Assembly (NCBI GenBank): GCA_037190665.1
Contig: JBBCJT010000098.1
Location: 1-64,000 of the forward strand
DNA length: 64,000 nucleotides
Source: JBBCJT01 sp037190665
GTDB taxonomy: Bacteria; Pseudomonadota; Alphaproteobacteria; Acetobacterales; Acetobacteraceae
Reading direction: 5' to 3'
Shown: piece after piece, positions 25,221 to 33,532 of the stretch
Position numbering within the stretch: position 1 is the first letter of the stretch
Layout: each line of letters opens with the position of its first letter
The notes under the pieces: generated by a model
What the model was told of the DNA's origin: nothing
Seen by the model: the letters and a program-made list of their open reading frames with translations, nothing else
The model's database searches: none
Made by a program: the position numbers and the translations under genes

Positions 25221-26399
25221 GTGATCAAGCTCCTCGAGCATGAGGGCAAGAAGATCCTCGCGGCGTGCGGCATCGCCGTTCCTCCCGGCGGCCTCTATCG
25301 CAGTCTGCCCGACGCGCTCGATGGCGAGCTGGTCGTCAAGGCACAGGTCTTCGCCGGCGGGCGCGGCAAGGCGGGCGGAATTCGCTTTGCAAACGGCCGC
25401 GAAGAAGCACTGCGCCTCGCCGACGAGATCATCGCCGCGCCGCTTGGGGACGCGCAGGTCGAGGACGTCTATATCGAGCGCAAGCTTCGGATCGAGCGCG
25501 AATACTACCTTGCGGCCATGGTCGACAGGGATCTCGGCATGCCCGTTCTGCTCGCCTCGGCCAATGGCGGGATGGAGATCGAGGGAATGCCGCGCGACAG
25601 CCTGCAGCGCCAGTGTGTCGATCCTCTGCTCGGGCTTCAGTCCTTCATGGTCCAGCGCCTGGTGAGGGGCGTTGGCCTGTCCGGCGATCCGGCGAATGGC
25701 TTCGCCAGGCTGATCGAACAAGCTTACGCCGGCCTGATATCCCACGATGCCGAGCTGATCGAGATCAACCCGCTCGCCCTGACGGCGGATGGCAGCTTCA
25801 TCGCTGCCGACGCCAAGATCGTGCTCGATGAGGACTCCGCCTTCCGCCATCCGGGTCGCCGCGCCCGGCCTTCGGGAACCACCTTCGAACTGCTGGCGCG
25901 TGAGCTTGAGGTGATTGGCGTCGAAGTTGGCGGGCCGGGCGGGATCGCGGCGATCATGAACGGCGCCGGGCTGACCATGGCGACCCTCGACGAGATCATT
26001 GCCCTCGGCGGGCGCGTTTCAGGTGTGGTCGAGCTGCACGGCGCCACCATGCATGGACCCGAGCGGATCGCCGACGTGCTCGAGTGTGTCCTGCATCAGC
26101 TCGCGCCCGCAGTCATCGTGGTCAACATCCACTTTCAGTTCCGCAGCCTGGAGACGATCGCTGAAGGCATCGTCAGGGCGCTGCAGCGCCTGCCGCAACT
26201 GACACCCGATCGGCTCGTCCTGCGCTTGCGCGGAGAGAAAGAGCCCGAGGCGCTTGCCATCCTGGCCGGGACCGGCCTGACCATCATTCGCGAGTTCGGC
26301 GCGGCCTGCGTTGAAGCCGTCAACCGCTCTCGCCCCATGAGTGACGCTCTGGGACGGCGAACTTGTCCATCATCATCGACGAACACAACCGTATCCTGA
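25221..26399 (+). CDS. Succinyl-CoA-synthetase-like ligase, beta subunit
   Basis: A 392-residue ATP-grasp protein like SucC/MtkA, starting at GTG 25221. Evident parts are MIKLLEHEGKKILAACGI at the N-terminus, the nucleotide loop VKAQVFAGGRGKAGGI, ELIEINPLALTADG with metal ligands, and the ligase CoA-domain GGPGGIAAIMNGAGLTMATLD. The last 30 residues are a low-complexity extension that overlaps the next gene by 37 bases. With the alpha subunit it should form an acyl-CoA from a carboxylic acid, ATP and CoA. The usual sucC/sucD context (2-oxoglutarate dehydrogenase) is absent, so a specialised acid substrate is likely. Confidence 0.85.
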   Translation: MIKLLEHEGKKILAACGIAVPPGGLYRSLPDALDGELVVKAQVFAGGRGKAGGIRFANGREEALRLADEIIAAPLGDAQVEDVYIERKLRIEREYYLAAMVDRDLGMPVLLASANGGMEIEGMPRDSLQRQCVDPLLGLQSFMVQRLVRGVGLSGDPANGFARLIEQAYAGLISHDAELIEINPLALTADGSFIAADAKIVLDEDSAFRHPGRRARPSGTTFELLARELEVIGVEVGGPGGIAAIMNGAGLTMATLDEIIALGGRVSGVVELHGATMHGPERIADVLECVLHQLAPAVIVVNIHFQFRSLETIAEGIVRALQRLPQLTPDRLVLRLRGEKEPEALAILAGTGLTIIREFGAACVEAVNRSRPMSDALGRRTCPSSSTNTTVS

Positions 26400-27241
26400 T
26401 TCAGGGCATCACCGGCCCGACAGGGCGCAGCTATGCCCAACGCATGGTCGCGGGCGGAACTCCCCTCGTCGGCGGCGTCGCACCGGGGCGGCAGGGTGAG
26501 AGCGTCGCCGGTGTCCCGGTCTTCGACAATGTCGAGGCCGCCGTTGCCGCGACACAGGCAGACGCCGTGCTCAGTGTCGTGAGAAGCTCCCTCGCCATGG
26601 ATGCCGCGCTGGAGGCCTTGACTGCAGGGGTCCGCACCATTGTCGTCTATACGGAGAACGTGCCTCTCCACGATGCCATCCGTATGCGTGCCTATGCGCG
26701 AGCGCGCGGGGCCTGCTTGCTCGGACCCAACTCGGCCGGCGTGGTCAGCCCGGGCAAGGCCAGTCTGGCCGACCTCAACGACGCCAACCTGAGGCCGGGC
26801 CGCATCGGCATCGTGTCGAAGAGCGGCACGCTGACCTACGAGGTGATCGACGACCTGCAGGCACGTGGCCATGGCGAGAGCAGCGTTGTCTGCCTCGGCG
26901 GGGACCCGGTCATTGGCACGACTTACGCCGACGTCCTGCCCCTCTTCGACGCCGATGCCGAAACCGACCTCGTGGTCCTGATAGGCGAGCCCGGCGGGCG
27001 TCTGGAGTACGATGCGATTGCGGCCATGCGGACGATGAGGAAGCCTGTCGTCGCCTATATCGCCGCGCAGAACGCACCGCCCGAGAAGCGCATGGGACAC
27101 GCCGGTGCCATCTATGATCGCGGCGACACGACGGCCGCGGCGAAGCTTGCCGCCTTCCGTGCCGAGGGCTGTGAAGCGGTGGGACGTGTGACCGAGGTTG
27201 CCGCCGCCGTCGACCGGGCCTTGCAGCATGCCATCGCATAG
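26363..27241 (+). CDS. Succinyl-CoA-synthetase-like ligase, alpha subunit
   Basis: A 292-residue SucD/MtkB-like subunit, starting at TTG 26363. It has the CoA-binding segment ILIQGITGPTGRSYAQRM, ACLLGPNSAGVVSPGKAS, GRIGIVSKSGTLTYEV, and the phosphohistidine loop KRMGHAGAI with His246, the residue phosphorylated during catalysis in this family. The overlap with the beta gene implies coupled synthesis. Compared with true SucD, the Gly-rich segment after the active His is changed (AIYDRGDTTAAAK). Confidence 0.85.
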   Translation: MSIIIDEHNRILIQGITGPTGRSYAQRMVAGGTPLVGGVAPGRQGESVAGVPVFDNVEAAVAATQADAVLSVVRSSLAMDAALEALTAGVRTIVVYTENVPLHDAIRMRAYARARGACLLGPNSAGVVSPGKASLADLNDANLRPGRIGIVSKSGTLTYEVIDDLQARGHGESSVVCLGGDPVIGTTYADVLPLFDADAETDLVVLIGEPGGRLEYDAIAAMRTMRKPVVAYIAAQNAPPEKRMGHAGAIYDRGDTTAAAKLAAFRAEGCEAVGRVTEVAAAVDRALQHAIA

Positions 27242-27270
27242 ACGGAACGCCGCCTGAGGAAGGAGCGGTC

Positions 27271-27315
27271 ATGACATCGCCGATCCTGCATCGCATCACC
27301 AACCTCCGCGGTTGA
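27271..27315 (+). CDS. Possible 14-residue leader peptide
   Basis: A strong Shine-Dalgarno (AGGAAGGAG, 5 bases spacing) precedes ATG 27271, which opens a 14-codon frame MTSPILHRITNLRG ending at TGA 27313-27315. The next gene starts at 27312 (TTG, overlapping) or 27318 (ATG). The good ribosome site in front of such a short frame suggests a translational leader or the relic of a gene start. No attenuator hairpin is evident. Confidence 0.35.
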   Translation: MTSPILHRITNLRG

Positions 27316-27317
27316 GC

Positions 27318-28529
27318 ATGAGCGGGATCGACGCCGAGATCGCGATCGTTGGCGGCGGGTTGATCGGCTGCATGACCGCCTACTATCTGCGAAAGCGTCA
27401 GCGCTCCGTCGTCATCCTGGAACACGGCCTGGTCGGAGGCCAGTCAAGCGGCGTCAGCTTCGGCAGCCTGCGTCTGCAGGGCCAGCATGAGAGCGAACTT
27501 CCGCTGGCGTTGGCGGCCCAGACCCTCTGGGAGGGAGTCGAGAACGAACTCGGAGAGAGCGTCGAGTTTGTCCAGCACGGACATGTCCACCTCGCCCTCA
27601 ATGCCGAGCACGAGGCGCGCCTTGCAAACAACGTCGCGCAGGGTTGTACCTTCGGTCTCGGCAACGTCCTGCTCGACCGGACCGAGACGCTTCGCCGCTG
27701 GCCGTTCCTCAGCGACAGCGTCGTTGCCTCCTCATGGTCAGCACGGGATGCGGTGGTGAATCCCCGTCTTGTGGCACCTGCTTTTGCCCGCGCTGCGCGG
27801 CGCCTTGGCGCGACGATCCACGAAGGCGTCGAAGTCATCAGTGCCGAACGCGATGCCGGTCACTTCAGGCTGCACGGCAGGTCAGCAGACGGAAAGCAAT
27901 TGAGCATCACCGCGGAGGTACTGGTCAACGCCGCCGGGGCCTGGGGAGACAGACTTGCAGCAAGATTCGGCGAAGCGATCCCGCTCTTCGCCGCCGGCCC
28001 GGCCGAAATGGTCACCGAACCGGTGCCGGCCTTCGTGAACCCTGTGATGCACGTCGTCGACGGCAGCGTCCTGTTTCGGCAGACCGCGCGCGGCAATGTC
28101 GTGATCGGGGGACATCCGCGCATGAACGTCGATGCCGAGAGCCGTCGCACCCGGGTTCCTCCGGACAAGATCCTGACCAACCTCGCACGGCTAGCCGCGA
28201 TCGCGCCGCATATGCAGGCTTATCATGTCATCCGGAGCTGGACCGGGATCGAGGGCTATGTGGAGGACATGATGCCCGTACTGGGGCCGAGCAGGACGAC
28301 AGCGGGGCTCTTCCACGCCTGCGCCTTCAGCGGCCACGGCCTGCAGCTCGGCCCCGCCGCGGCGATGGCCCTGGCGGACCTTATCACGAAGGGAGCGACG
28401 ACCATGCCCATCGCCCCTTTCGATATCCGCCGCTTCGGCGCGGTCACAGGCGCCCGGGCACATTCGCTGGCAGAGGAATTCCACGACGACGTGCAGCGCC
28501 GGCGCGTGGAGGGCAATCGGGAAGCCTAG
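27318..28529 (+). CDS. FAD-dependent oxidoreductase (DAO family)
   Basis: A 403-residue flavoprotein of the D-amino-acid/sarcosine/glycine oxidase type. The dinucleotide-binding motif IAIVGGGLIGCMTAYYLRK is at the N-terminus, with the acidic end residue in VVILEHG. The C-terminal FAD-closing motif appears as HACAFSGHGLQLGPAAAMALADLI. Such enzymes oxidise secondary or primary amines next to a carboxylate. The ATG at 27318 follows the short leader frame; TTG at 27312 would add two residues. It lies downstream of the CoA ligase on the same strand, and its stop overlaps the stop of the convergent AMP-ligase gene. Confidence 0.82.
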   Translation: MSGIDAEIAIVGGGLIGCMTAYYLRKRQRSVVILEHGLVGGQSSGVSFGSLRLQGQHESELPLALAAQTLWEGVENELGESVEFVQHGHVHLALNAEHEARLANNVAQGCTFGLGNVLLDRTETLRRWPFLSDSVVASSWSARDAVVNPRLVAPAFARAARRLGATIHEGVEVISAERDAGHFRLHGRSADGKQLSITAEVLVNAAGAWGDRLAARFGEAIPLFAAGPAEMVTEPVPAFVNPVMHVVDGSVLFRQTARGNVVIGGHPRMNVDAESRRTRVPPDKILTNLARLAAIAPHMQAYHVIRSWTGIEGYVEDMMPVLGPSRTTAGLFHACAFSGHGLQLGPAAAMALADLITKGATTMPIAPFDIRRFGAVTGARAHSLAEEFHDDVQRRRVEGNREA

Positions 28530-30160
28530 ACCCAGTCGCCCACCGCCCGATCCCAGCTCCCCGCCCGCAGATCGGCCTTCTCCGCAATGAGGTCGGGCTT
28601 CCGGACCTTGCCGCTTGTCGAACGCGGCAGCGGTGTCGACCGATACTCGATCAGGCGCGGCAACTTGAACGGTGCGAGGCGCCGGCTGCAATGAGCGATG
28701 ATCTGCTCGGGCGGCAAGTCGGCGATGCTCCGGCCCTCGCCAAGAACGACATAGGCCTTGACCTCCTCACCGCGCAGCGGATCGGGCACGGGCAGCGCTG
28801 CCGCTTCCGCGACGCCGGGAATCGCAAGGAGCGCAGCCTCGACCTCCGTAGCCGAGATGTTCTCACCCGACCGCCGGATCATCTCCTTGATGCGGCCCTG
28901 AATGGTGACGAAGCCATCCGCATCCTGCGCGGCAAGATCGCCGGTGCGGAACCAGTCCTCGTGGAAGGCCGCAGCCGTCGCTTCCGGCTTGTTGTAGTAA
29001 CCGTTGAGGATACCCGGGCCACGGATCAGCAATTCGCCGCTTTCCCCGGCCGGCAGGGTCCGGCCATCCGCATCGGCGATACGGGCTTCCCGAAACGGGC
29101 CGGCAATGCCGCAGGAGCCCGAGCCAACCATCTCCACGGCCTCGATCGGCATGATCAGGCCCACGCCGATCTCGGTCATGCCGAAGGCCGCGCGCGCAGG
29201 GAAACGGAAGCGGCGTTCGAGTTCCGCGTGCAGCTCCGCTCGATGGATGGCAAGGTTGCCGCGGATCAGATGCAACTCCGCATCCTCCGGCTGTGATGGC
29301 ACCTGCGTCATCACATCCATCGGGAACCAGCAGAACTCGATCTCGTATCGTCGCAACCATTCCGTGAAGCGCGTCAGGCTGAGATAGGGTGCGACATAGA
29401 GCGTGGCCCTCTGGAAGAAGGCCATGAGCATCAGCCATTGCGGCGTCATGTAGAAGAACGGGTTTGGCGACAGTATCCGGCTGTAGCGAAGGCCGTCGCA
29501 TTCGGCATAGGCCTTGGCGCATGTGAGCCAGTAGCGCTGGGTGAGCAGACACCCCTTCGGCCAACCCGTCGTGCCGGAGGTATACTGGATGTTCAGAAGG
29601 CTATCGAGGTCCGGCACGGTTGCCGGCTCGAACGAAGCGTCGGAGCGACCGACCAGATCCCGCCACGACAAGCTGCGACCGCCAGCCGCTTCGTCGACCA
29701 CGATCGTGGTAAGGGCCGGGGTGGGTGCCGGCAGGTTGCCCAGCAGGCCTGTGAACTCGCGATGGATCACGAGATGGCTGGCGTCGCTGTCCGTCAGCAG
29801 ATACTGCAGCTCATGCTCGGTATAGCGGACGTTGACCGGCACCATGACGGCACCGATCGCGGCGAGCGCCAGCCAGGTGATCGGCATCTCCGGCACGTTC
29901 GGCAGCATGACGGCGACATGGCTGCCGTGGACCACCCCGATGGATGAGAGACCGTTGGCGAGCCGCCGCACAGTCTCGAGCAATCCGGCATAGGACAGCT
30001 CCCTGCCCGTCTCGATGAAGTGCACGGCAAGCACATCCGGAGCGGCCGCCGCAGCCGTCTCGAGCAGCGCCATGACGTTGTGTGGGAGAGGCTCCTGTTC
30101 GATCCGGCGATAACGCGCGCGAGCAGACGGCAACCATGCGAAATTCCTGCTCACCGCCAT
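28526..30160 (-). CDS. Acyl-CoA synthetase (AMP-binding, CaiC/crotonobetaine-CoA ligase-like)
   Basis: A 544-residue adenylate-forming ligase. The phosphate loop YTSGTTGWPKG is at 193-203, the second core region reads AAFGMTEIGVGLI, then GYYNKPEATAAAF, WFRTGDLAAQDADGF, and hinge GRIKEMIRRSGENIS. The C-terminal catalytic Lys is in PRSTSGKVRKPDL (about Lys518). It activates a carboxylic acid to its CoA ester in the cytoplasm. The ATG at 30160 has AAGGG a few bases upstream; longer starts add Arg-rich shadow sequence. It is opposite in strand to the surrounding island and converges on the DAO gene. Confidence 0.88.
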   Translation of the reverse strand: MAVSRNFAWLPSARARYRRIEQEPLPHNVMALLETAAAAAPDVLAVHFIETGRELSYAGLLETVRRLANGLSSIGVVHGSHVAVMLPNVPEMPITWLALAAIGAVMVPVNVRYTEHELQYLLTDSDASHLVIHREFTGLLGNLPAPTPALTTIVVDEAAGGRSLSWRDLVGRSDASFEPATVPDLDSLLNIQYTSGTTGWPKGCLLTQRYWLTCAKAYAECDGLRYSRILSPNPFFYMTPQWLMLMAFFQRATLYVAPYLSLTRFTEWLRRYEIEFCWFPMDVMTQVPSQPEDAELHLIRGNLAIHRAELHAELERRFRFPARAAFGMTEIGVGLIMPIEAVEMVGSGSCGIAGPFREARIADADGRTLPAGESGELLIRGPGILNGYYNKPEATAAAFHEDWFRTGDLAAQDADGFVTIQGRIKEMIRRSGENISATEVEAALLAIPGVAEAAALPVPDPLRGEEVKAYVVLGEGRSIADLPPEQIIAHCSRRLAPFKLPRLIEYRSTPLPRSTSGKVRKPDLIAEKADLRAGSWDRAVGDWV

Positions 30161-30313
30161 CACCCTTACGCCTGGTCGCCGGGCGCGCGACGTGCGGCAC
30201 GGCTGACGTCGCTTCCGAGCATGCGACACGGGTGTGCCGTGTCAACCGCCGCACTGCCGTGCAATACTCCTGAGGTCGGCGCGTCCGGGCGGATAGTGAA
30301 TGGGGGTGAAGCC

Positions 30314-31399
30314 ATGGGATCAACGGCCGATATCGTGATCTGCGGCACAGGAAGCTTCGCCGCCCGCATCCTGTTCGACCTCGCCGCGACAGCCCCCGCT
30401 GGCCTGTCGGTTGCAATCGTCGGACGCAATCAGACCAGGCTCGACTGGTTGCGGACGGCAGGCCGGGCGCGCGCGGCGATGTTCGGCACCGGTCTGCGCA
30501 TCAACGATCATCAGCTCGATCAGCTATCGACCGAGGCAGTGGCCGGATTGCTGGCAGAGCTCGATCCACGTGTCGTCGCCAACACGGCCTCCGTTCAGGG
30601 CGGCCGCAACGTCACGGACAGGCCCGATCCGTGGACGAAGCTCGTGCAGGAAGCCGGGCTCGGCATCACCGCCCTGCTGCAGGCCCGGATCTCCCTCGAC
30701 ATCGCCGCGGCCGTTGCCGCGGCCACACCGACCGCCGCTTTCGTCAATTGCTGCTATCCCGACGTCGTCAATCCGATGATCGCCAGTGCCGGCCACCCGA
30801 TCACCTGCGGCATCGGCAATATCGCGATCCTGGCCCATGCTTTCGCCGGGGAACTCGGCCCCGGTTGCGGCCGTCTGAAGATGCTCGCGCAACACGCCGC
30901 GCTCTCGGCCTTCCGCCGCCCCGCCGTGCAGCGCCGTGGGCAGGCGCCGCTGCGCCTATGGATCGATGGAGACGAGATCGCCGACGTCTTCGAACGTTTC
31001 GCAGCGGTGAAGCTTGCGCCGGAACCCGTCATCGATATTTCCGGGGCTTCGGGTGTCCCGCTCTTTGTCGCCATGGCGCAGGGGCGGGACTGGAGCGGGC
31101 ACGTGCCCGGACCGAACGGGCTTTCCGGCGGGTATCCGGTTTCCCTGCGCGGCGGGAAGCTCTCACTCGACCTCCCCGCGGGACTGACGCCGGATGAGGC
31201 CATCAGGTGGAACGTCGCCTTCGAAGAGGCAAATGGCGTGGTCGTCGGGCGGGATGGCATGGTGCGCTATACCGGGCGTGTCGAAGCGGCCCTTCGTACT
31301 GTCAGCCCTGAGCTCGCCACGGGCTTCGTCATGTCGGACTTCATGGCGGCGTACGAGGCCTTGCTGGAACTCCGCATACGCCTGCGTGAGGCCGCATGA
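30314..31399 (+). CDS. Unrecognised Rossmann-fold protein
   Basis: A 361-residue protein starting at ATG 30314 (GGGGGTGAAG upstream). The N-terminus ADIVICGTGSFAARILFDLA followed by LSVAIVGRNQTRLDWL looks like an NAD(P)-binding Rossmann fold with GxGxxA. Later features are VVANTASVQGGRNVT, TAAFVNCCYPDVVNPMI (two adjacent Cys), ITCGIGNIAILAHAF and DISGASGVPLFVAMAQG. It resembles saccharopine- or opine-dehydrogenase-like organisation in outline only. It sits divergently from the AMP-ligase and upstream of the second crotonase, so it probably belongs to the same pathway. Function not assigned. Confidence 0.6.
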   Translation: MGSTADIVICGTGSFAARILFDLAATAPAGLSVAIVGRNQTRLDWLRTAGRARAAMFGTGLRINDHQLDQLSTEAVAGLLAELDPRVVANTASVQGGRNVTDRPDPWTKLVQEAGLGITALLQARISLDIAAAVAAATPTAAFVNCCYPDVVNPMIASAGHPITCGIGNIAILAHAFAGELGPGCGRLKMLAQHAALSAFRRPAVQRRGQAPLRLWIDGDEIADVFERFAAVKLAPEPVIDISGASGVPLFVAMAQGRDWSGHVPGPNGLSGGYPVSLRGGKLSLDLPAGLTPDEAIRWNVAFEEANGVVVGRDGMVRYTGRVEAALRTVSPELATGFVMSDFMAAYEALLELRIRLREAA

Positions 31400-31438
31400 A
31401 ATTCCTTCGCCCTGGCATTTCCGACGGCTCAAATCGGT

Positions 31439-31489
31439 TTGACAAATACGACCGATCTCTTCACGCTCCGAACTGAAGTATCTTATAGC
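31439..31489 (+). promoter_or_regulatory. Candidate promoter for crotonase 2 / ABC operon
   Basis: The 207-base gap before crotonase 2 is locally A/T-rich. It contains TTGACA (31439-31444) without a good partner, and TTCACG (31460-31465) spaced 18 bases from TATAGC (31484-31489). A promoter for the downstream crotonase and ABC genes is likely here, but the exact elements are uncertain. Confidence 0.35.
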
Positions 31490-31606
31490 GATAACGCTGC
31501 TCGGATGGGTTGCTGAAGAGGCACTTGTAGGCGGGAAAGGGTATCGCCGGCCGGGGTCCGATCCGTGCTCGGCCGCGGGTACCACCCAGACCCAAGGGGA
31601 GGCACC

Positions 31607-32407
31607 GTGCCAGGCGACGCGCGAACCGACCGTGTCCGGTACGAATGCCGCGACCGAATAGCGACGATCACGCTTGCCCGGCCGGAGAAGCTGAACGCGT
31701 TCGACGACGCGATGGTGATGCATCTTGCCGAGATACTTCACCAGTTCGATGTCGATCCCGAAGCCGACGTCGCCGTGCTCTGCGGTGAAGGGCGCGCTTT
31801 CTGCAGCGGCGCCGACGTGCGCCAGCGCCAGTTGCGCACCGAGGCCGAGCTGAAGAAGCTCGGCGGGCCGCAAGGTTGGGGCGCGCACAGCGCCGATCTC
31901 TTCACCCGGGCCATCAACTGGAAGCCGATCATCACCGCGCCGCACGGCTTCGCGGTCGGGCTGGGTCTTGCCATCGTGCTGGAGAGCGACGTCATCGTCG
32001 CCGAGGCGGGCACCAGATTCCAGGTGGCCGAAACGCTGCGCGGGTTGGCCGGCTCGCGTCACTGGACCTTGCTTGCCTATCGTGGCCTGCGCTCGTTCGC
32101 GACCGAGGTGACACTCACCGGCCGTTTCTTTACGGCCGAGGAGGCGCAGGTGGCCGGCGTCGTCGATCGGGTCGCCCCCCACGGACAGCACCTCGAGCAG
32201 GCATATGAGATGGCGCGGGCCATCGCAGCCAACCCGCCTCTCAGCGTCCGGGCGACGGTACGCACGCGGCGCTGGTACATGGATCAGGCCGAGCGCGAGG
32301 CCTATCTGCAAACCATCCCGCTGAAGCTGCACCTGACCGAGGACTTCAGGGAAAGCGCGCGTGCCTTCGCGGAAAAGCGGAGGGCGGGCCCGTTCAAGGG
32401 CCAGTGA
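31607..32407 (+). CDS. Enoyl-CoA hydratase/isomerase family protein (crotonase 2)
   Basis: A 266-residue crotonase. Start GTG 31607 follows AAGGGGAGG by 6 bases. Motifs: ITLARPEKLNAFDDAMV, oxyanion-hole FCSGADVRQ and HGFAVGLGLAIVLESDVIVAE. Of the two hydratase Glu positions, the first is Ala122 while the second is retained as Glu142 (FQVAETLRG). This pattern is common among crotonase isomerases and related enzymes. It is 75 bases upstream of an ABC transporter operon, and its pairing with crotonase 1 suggests consecutive CoA-ester steps. Confidence 0.85.
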   Translation: MPGDARTDRVRYECRDRIATITLARPEKLNAFDDAMVMHLAEILHQFDVDPEADVAVLCGEGRAFCSGADVRQRQLRTEAELKKLGGPQGWGAHSADLFTRAINWKPIITAPHGFAVGLGLAIVLESDVIVAEAGTRFQVAETLRGLAGSRHWTLLAYRGLRSFATEVTLTGRFFTAEEAQVAGVVDRVAPHGQHLEQAYEMARAIAANPPLSVRATVRTRRWYMDQAEREAYLQTIPLKLHLTEDFRESARAFAEKRRAGPFKGQ

Positions 32408-32482
32408 CGGCGCGCGGGAACGTCATCGGATACGGGAGACCAGACAGCACACGTCAATAACAACAGGGGAAAGGACACACCG

Positions 32483-33532
32483 ATGAAGACGAAGCTTCCG
32501 ACACTGTCCATGTCGACCCGCAGGTCTCTGCTGCAAGCGGGTGCGGTCGTCGCAGGAGCAGCGCCGTTCTTGCGCATTCCGGCGAGTCTCGCTGCAAGCG
32601 ATCCGCAGATGATCGAAGCCGCGAAGAAGGAGGGAGCGGTCAGCCTCTACAGCTCGGCCTCGACCGGCCCCTCCAACGCCATCGCCGAGGCCTTCAAGAG
32701 GAAGTACGGCGTCAACGTTACCGTCTATCGAGCCGGCTCCTCCGATGTCGTCACGCGCGTGCGCAGCGAAGAGGGTGCGAACCGACCCCAGGCTGATGTC
32801 CTGATCATCGAGGAGCCCGGACTCAGCCTGCTGGTGCCCTTTCTGGCGAGTTTCGATCCGCCGGAGCGCGCGGCCATCCCCGCCGAATACAAGACGCCTG
32901 TGCATACGCTGATCCGGATGTACATGTCGCAGATCGGCTGGAACACGAACGTCGTCAAAGCCGACATCGCCCCCAAAGACTGGAAGGATCTGCTGAACCC
33001 GAGATGGAAGGGCCGTTTCGGTTCGCTCGATCCGCATATCACGGCGACGACGCTCGCGTGGCAGGTCATGGTCAACAGACTGTACGGGCCGGACTTCCTG
33101 CAACAGTTCGGCGCCAATCAGCCCAAGCTCTATGCCAGCACCAATGCCATGTCGCAGGCGATCGTCTCGGGCGAGATCGACCTCGGTGTGACGAACTCCT
33201 TCGGCGTCATCCAGATGGCCGAAACCGGCGCGCCGATGGCCGGCATCACGCCGAAGGACACCGTTCTGTTCGGCGGCAACGTCGGCGTCTTCGCCAAGGC
33301 ACCGCATCCGAATGCCGCGCGGCTGTTCTGCGACTTCGCCTGCTCGGCGGAAGGCCAGACGGTCATCAACGTCGCGGGTGCCACGATCCCGACCCACCCC
33401 CAGGCATCGGCGCCACAGGCCGGCAATCTCGCCGAGCTGAGCAGGATCCACAACTTCAGCCAGCCGGACTACAAGCAGATCATCGCTGACACGCCGCGGC
33501 TGCTCGCCGAGTGGGAGAAGTACGTCAAGTGA
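32483..33532 (+). CDS. FbpA/AfuA-type ABC substrate-binding protein, Tat-exported
   Basis: A 349-residue periplasmic binding protein. The leader STRRSLLQAGAVVAGAAPFLR has a twin-arginine motif. The mature start reads MIEAAKKEGAVSLYSSASTGPSNAIAEAFKRKYGVNVTVYRAGSSDVVTRV, the classic beginning of the iron/2-aminoethylphosphonate/putrescine-type class. The stop overlaps the permease GTG (GTGA). In this catabolic setting an organic ligand is more likely than iron, but that is inference. Confidence 0.88.
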   Translation: MKTKLPTLSMSTRRSLLQAGAVVAGAAPFLRIPASLAASDPQMIEAAKKEGAVSLYSSASTGPSNAIAEAFKRKYGVNVTVYRAGSSDVVTRVRSEEGANRPQADVLIIEEPGLSLLVPFLASFDPPERAAIPAEYKTPVHTLIRMYMSQIGWNTNVVKADIAPKDWKDLLNPRWKGRFGSLDPHITATTLAWQVMVNRLYGPDFLQQFGANQPKLYASTNAMSQAIVSGEIDLGVTNSFGVIQMAETGAPMAGITPKDTVLFGGNVGVFAKAPHPNAARLFCDFACSAEGQTVINVAGATIPTHPQASAPQAGNLAELSRIHNFSQPDYKQIIADTPRLLAEWEKYVK

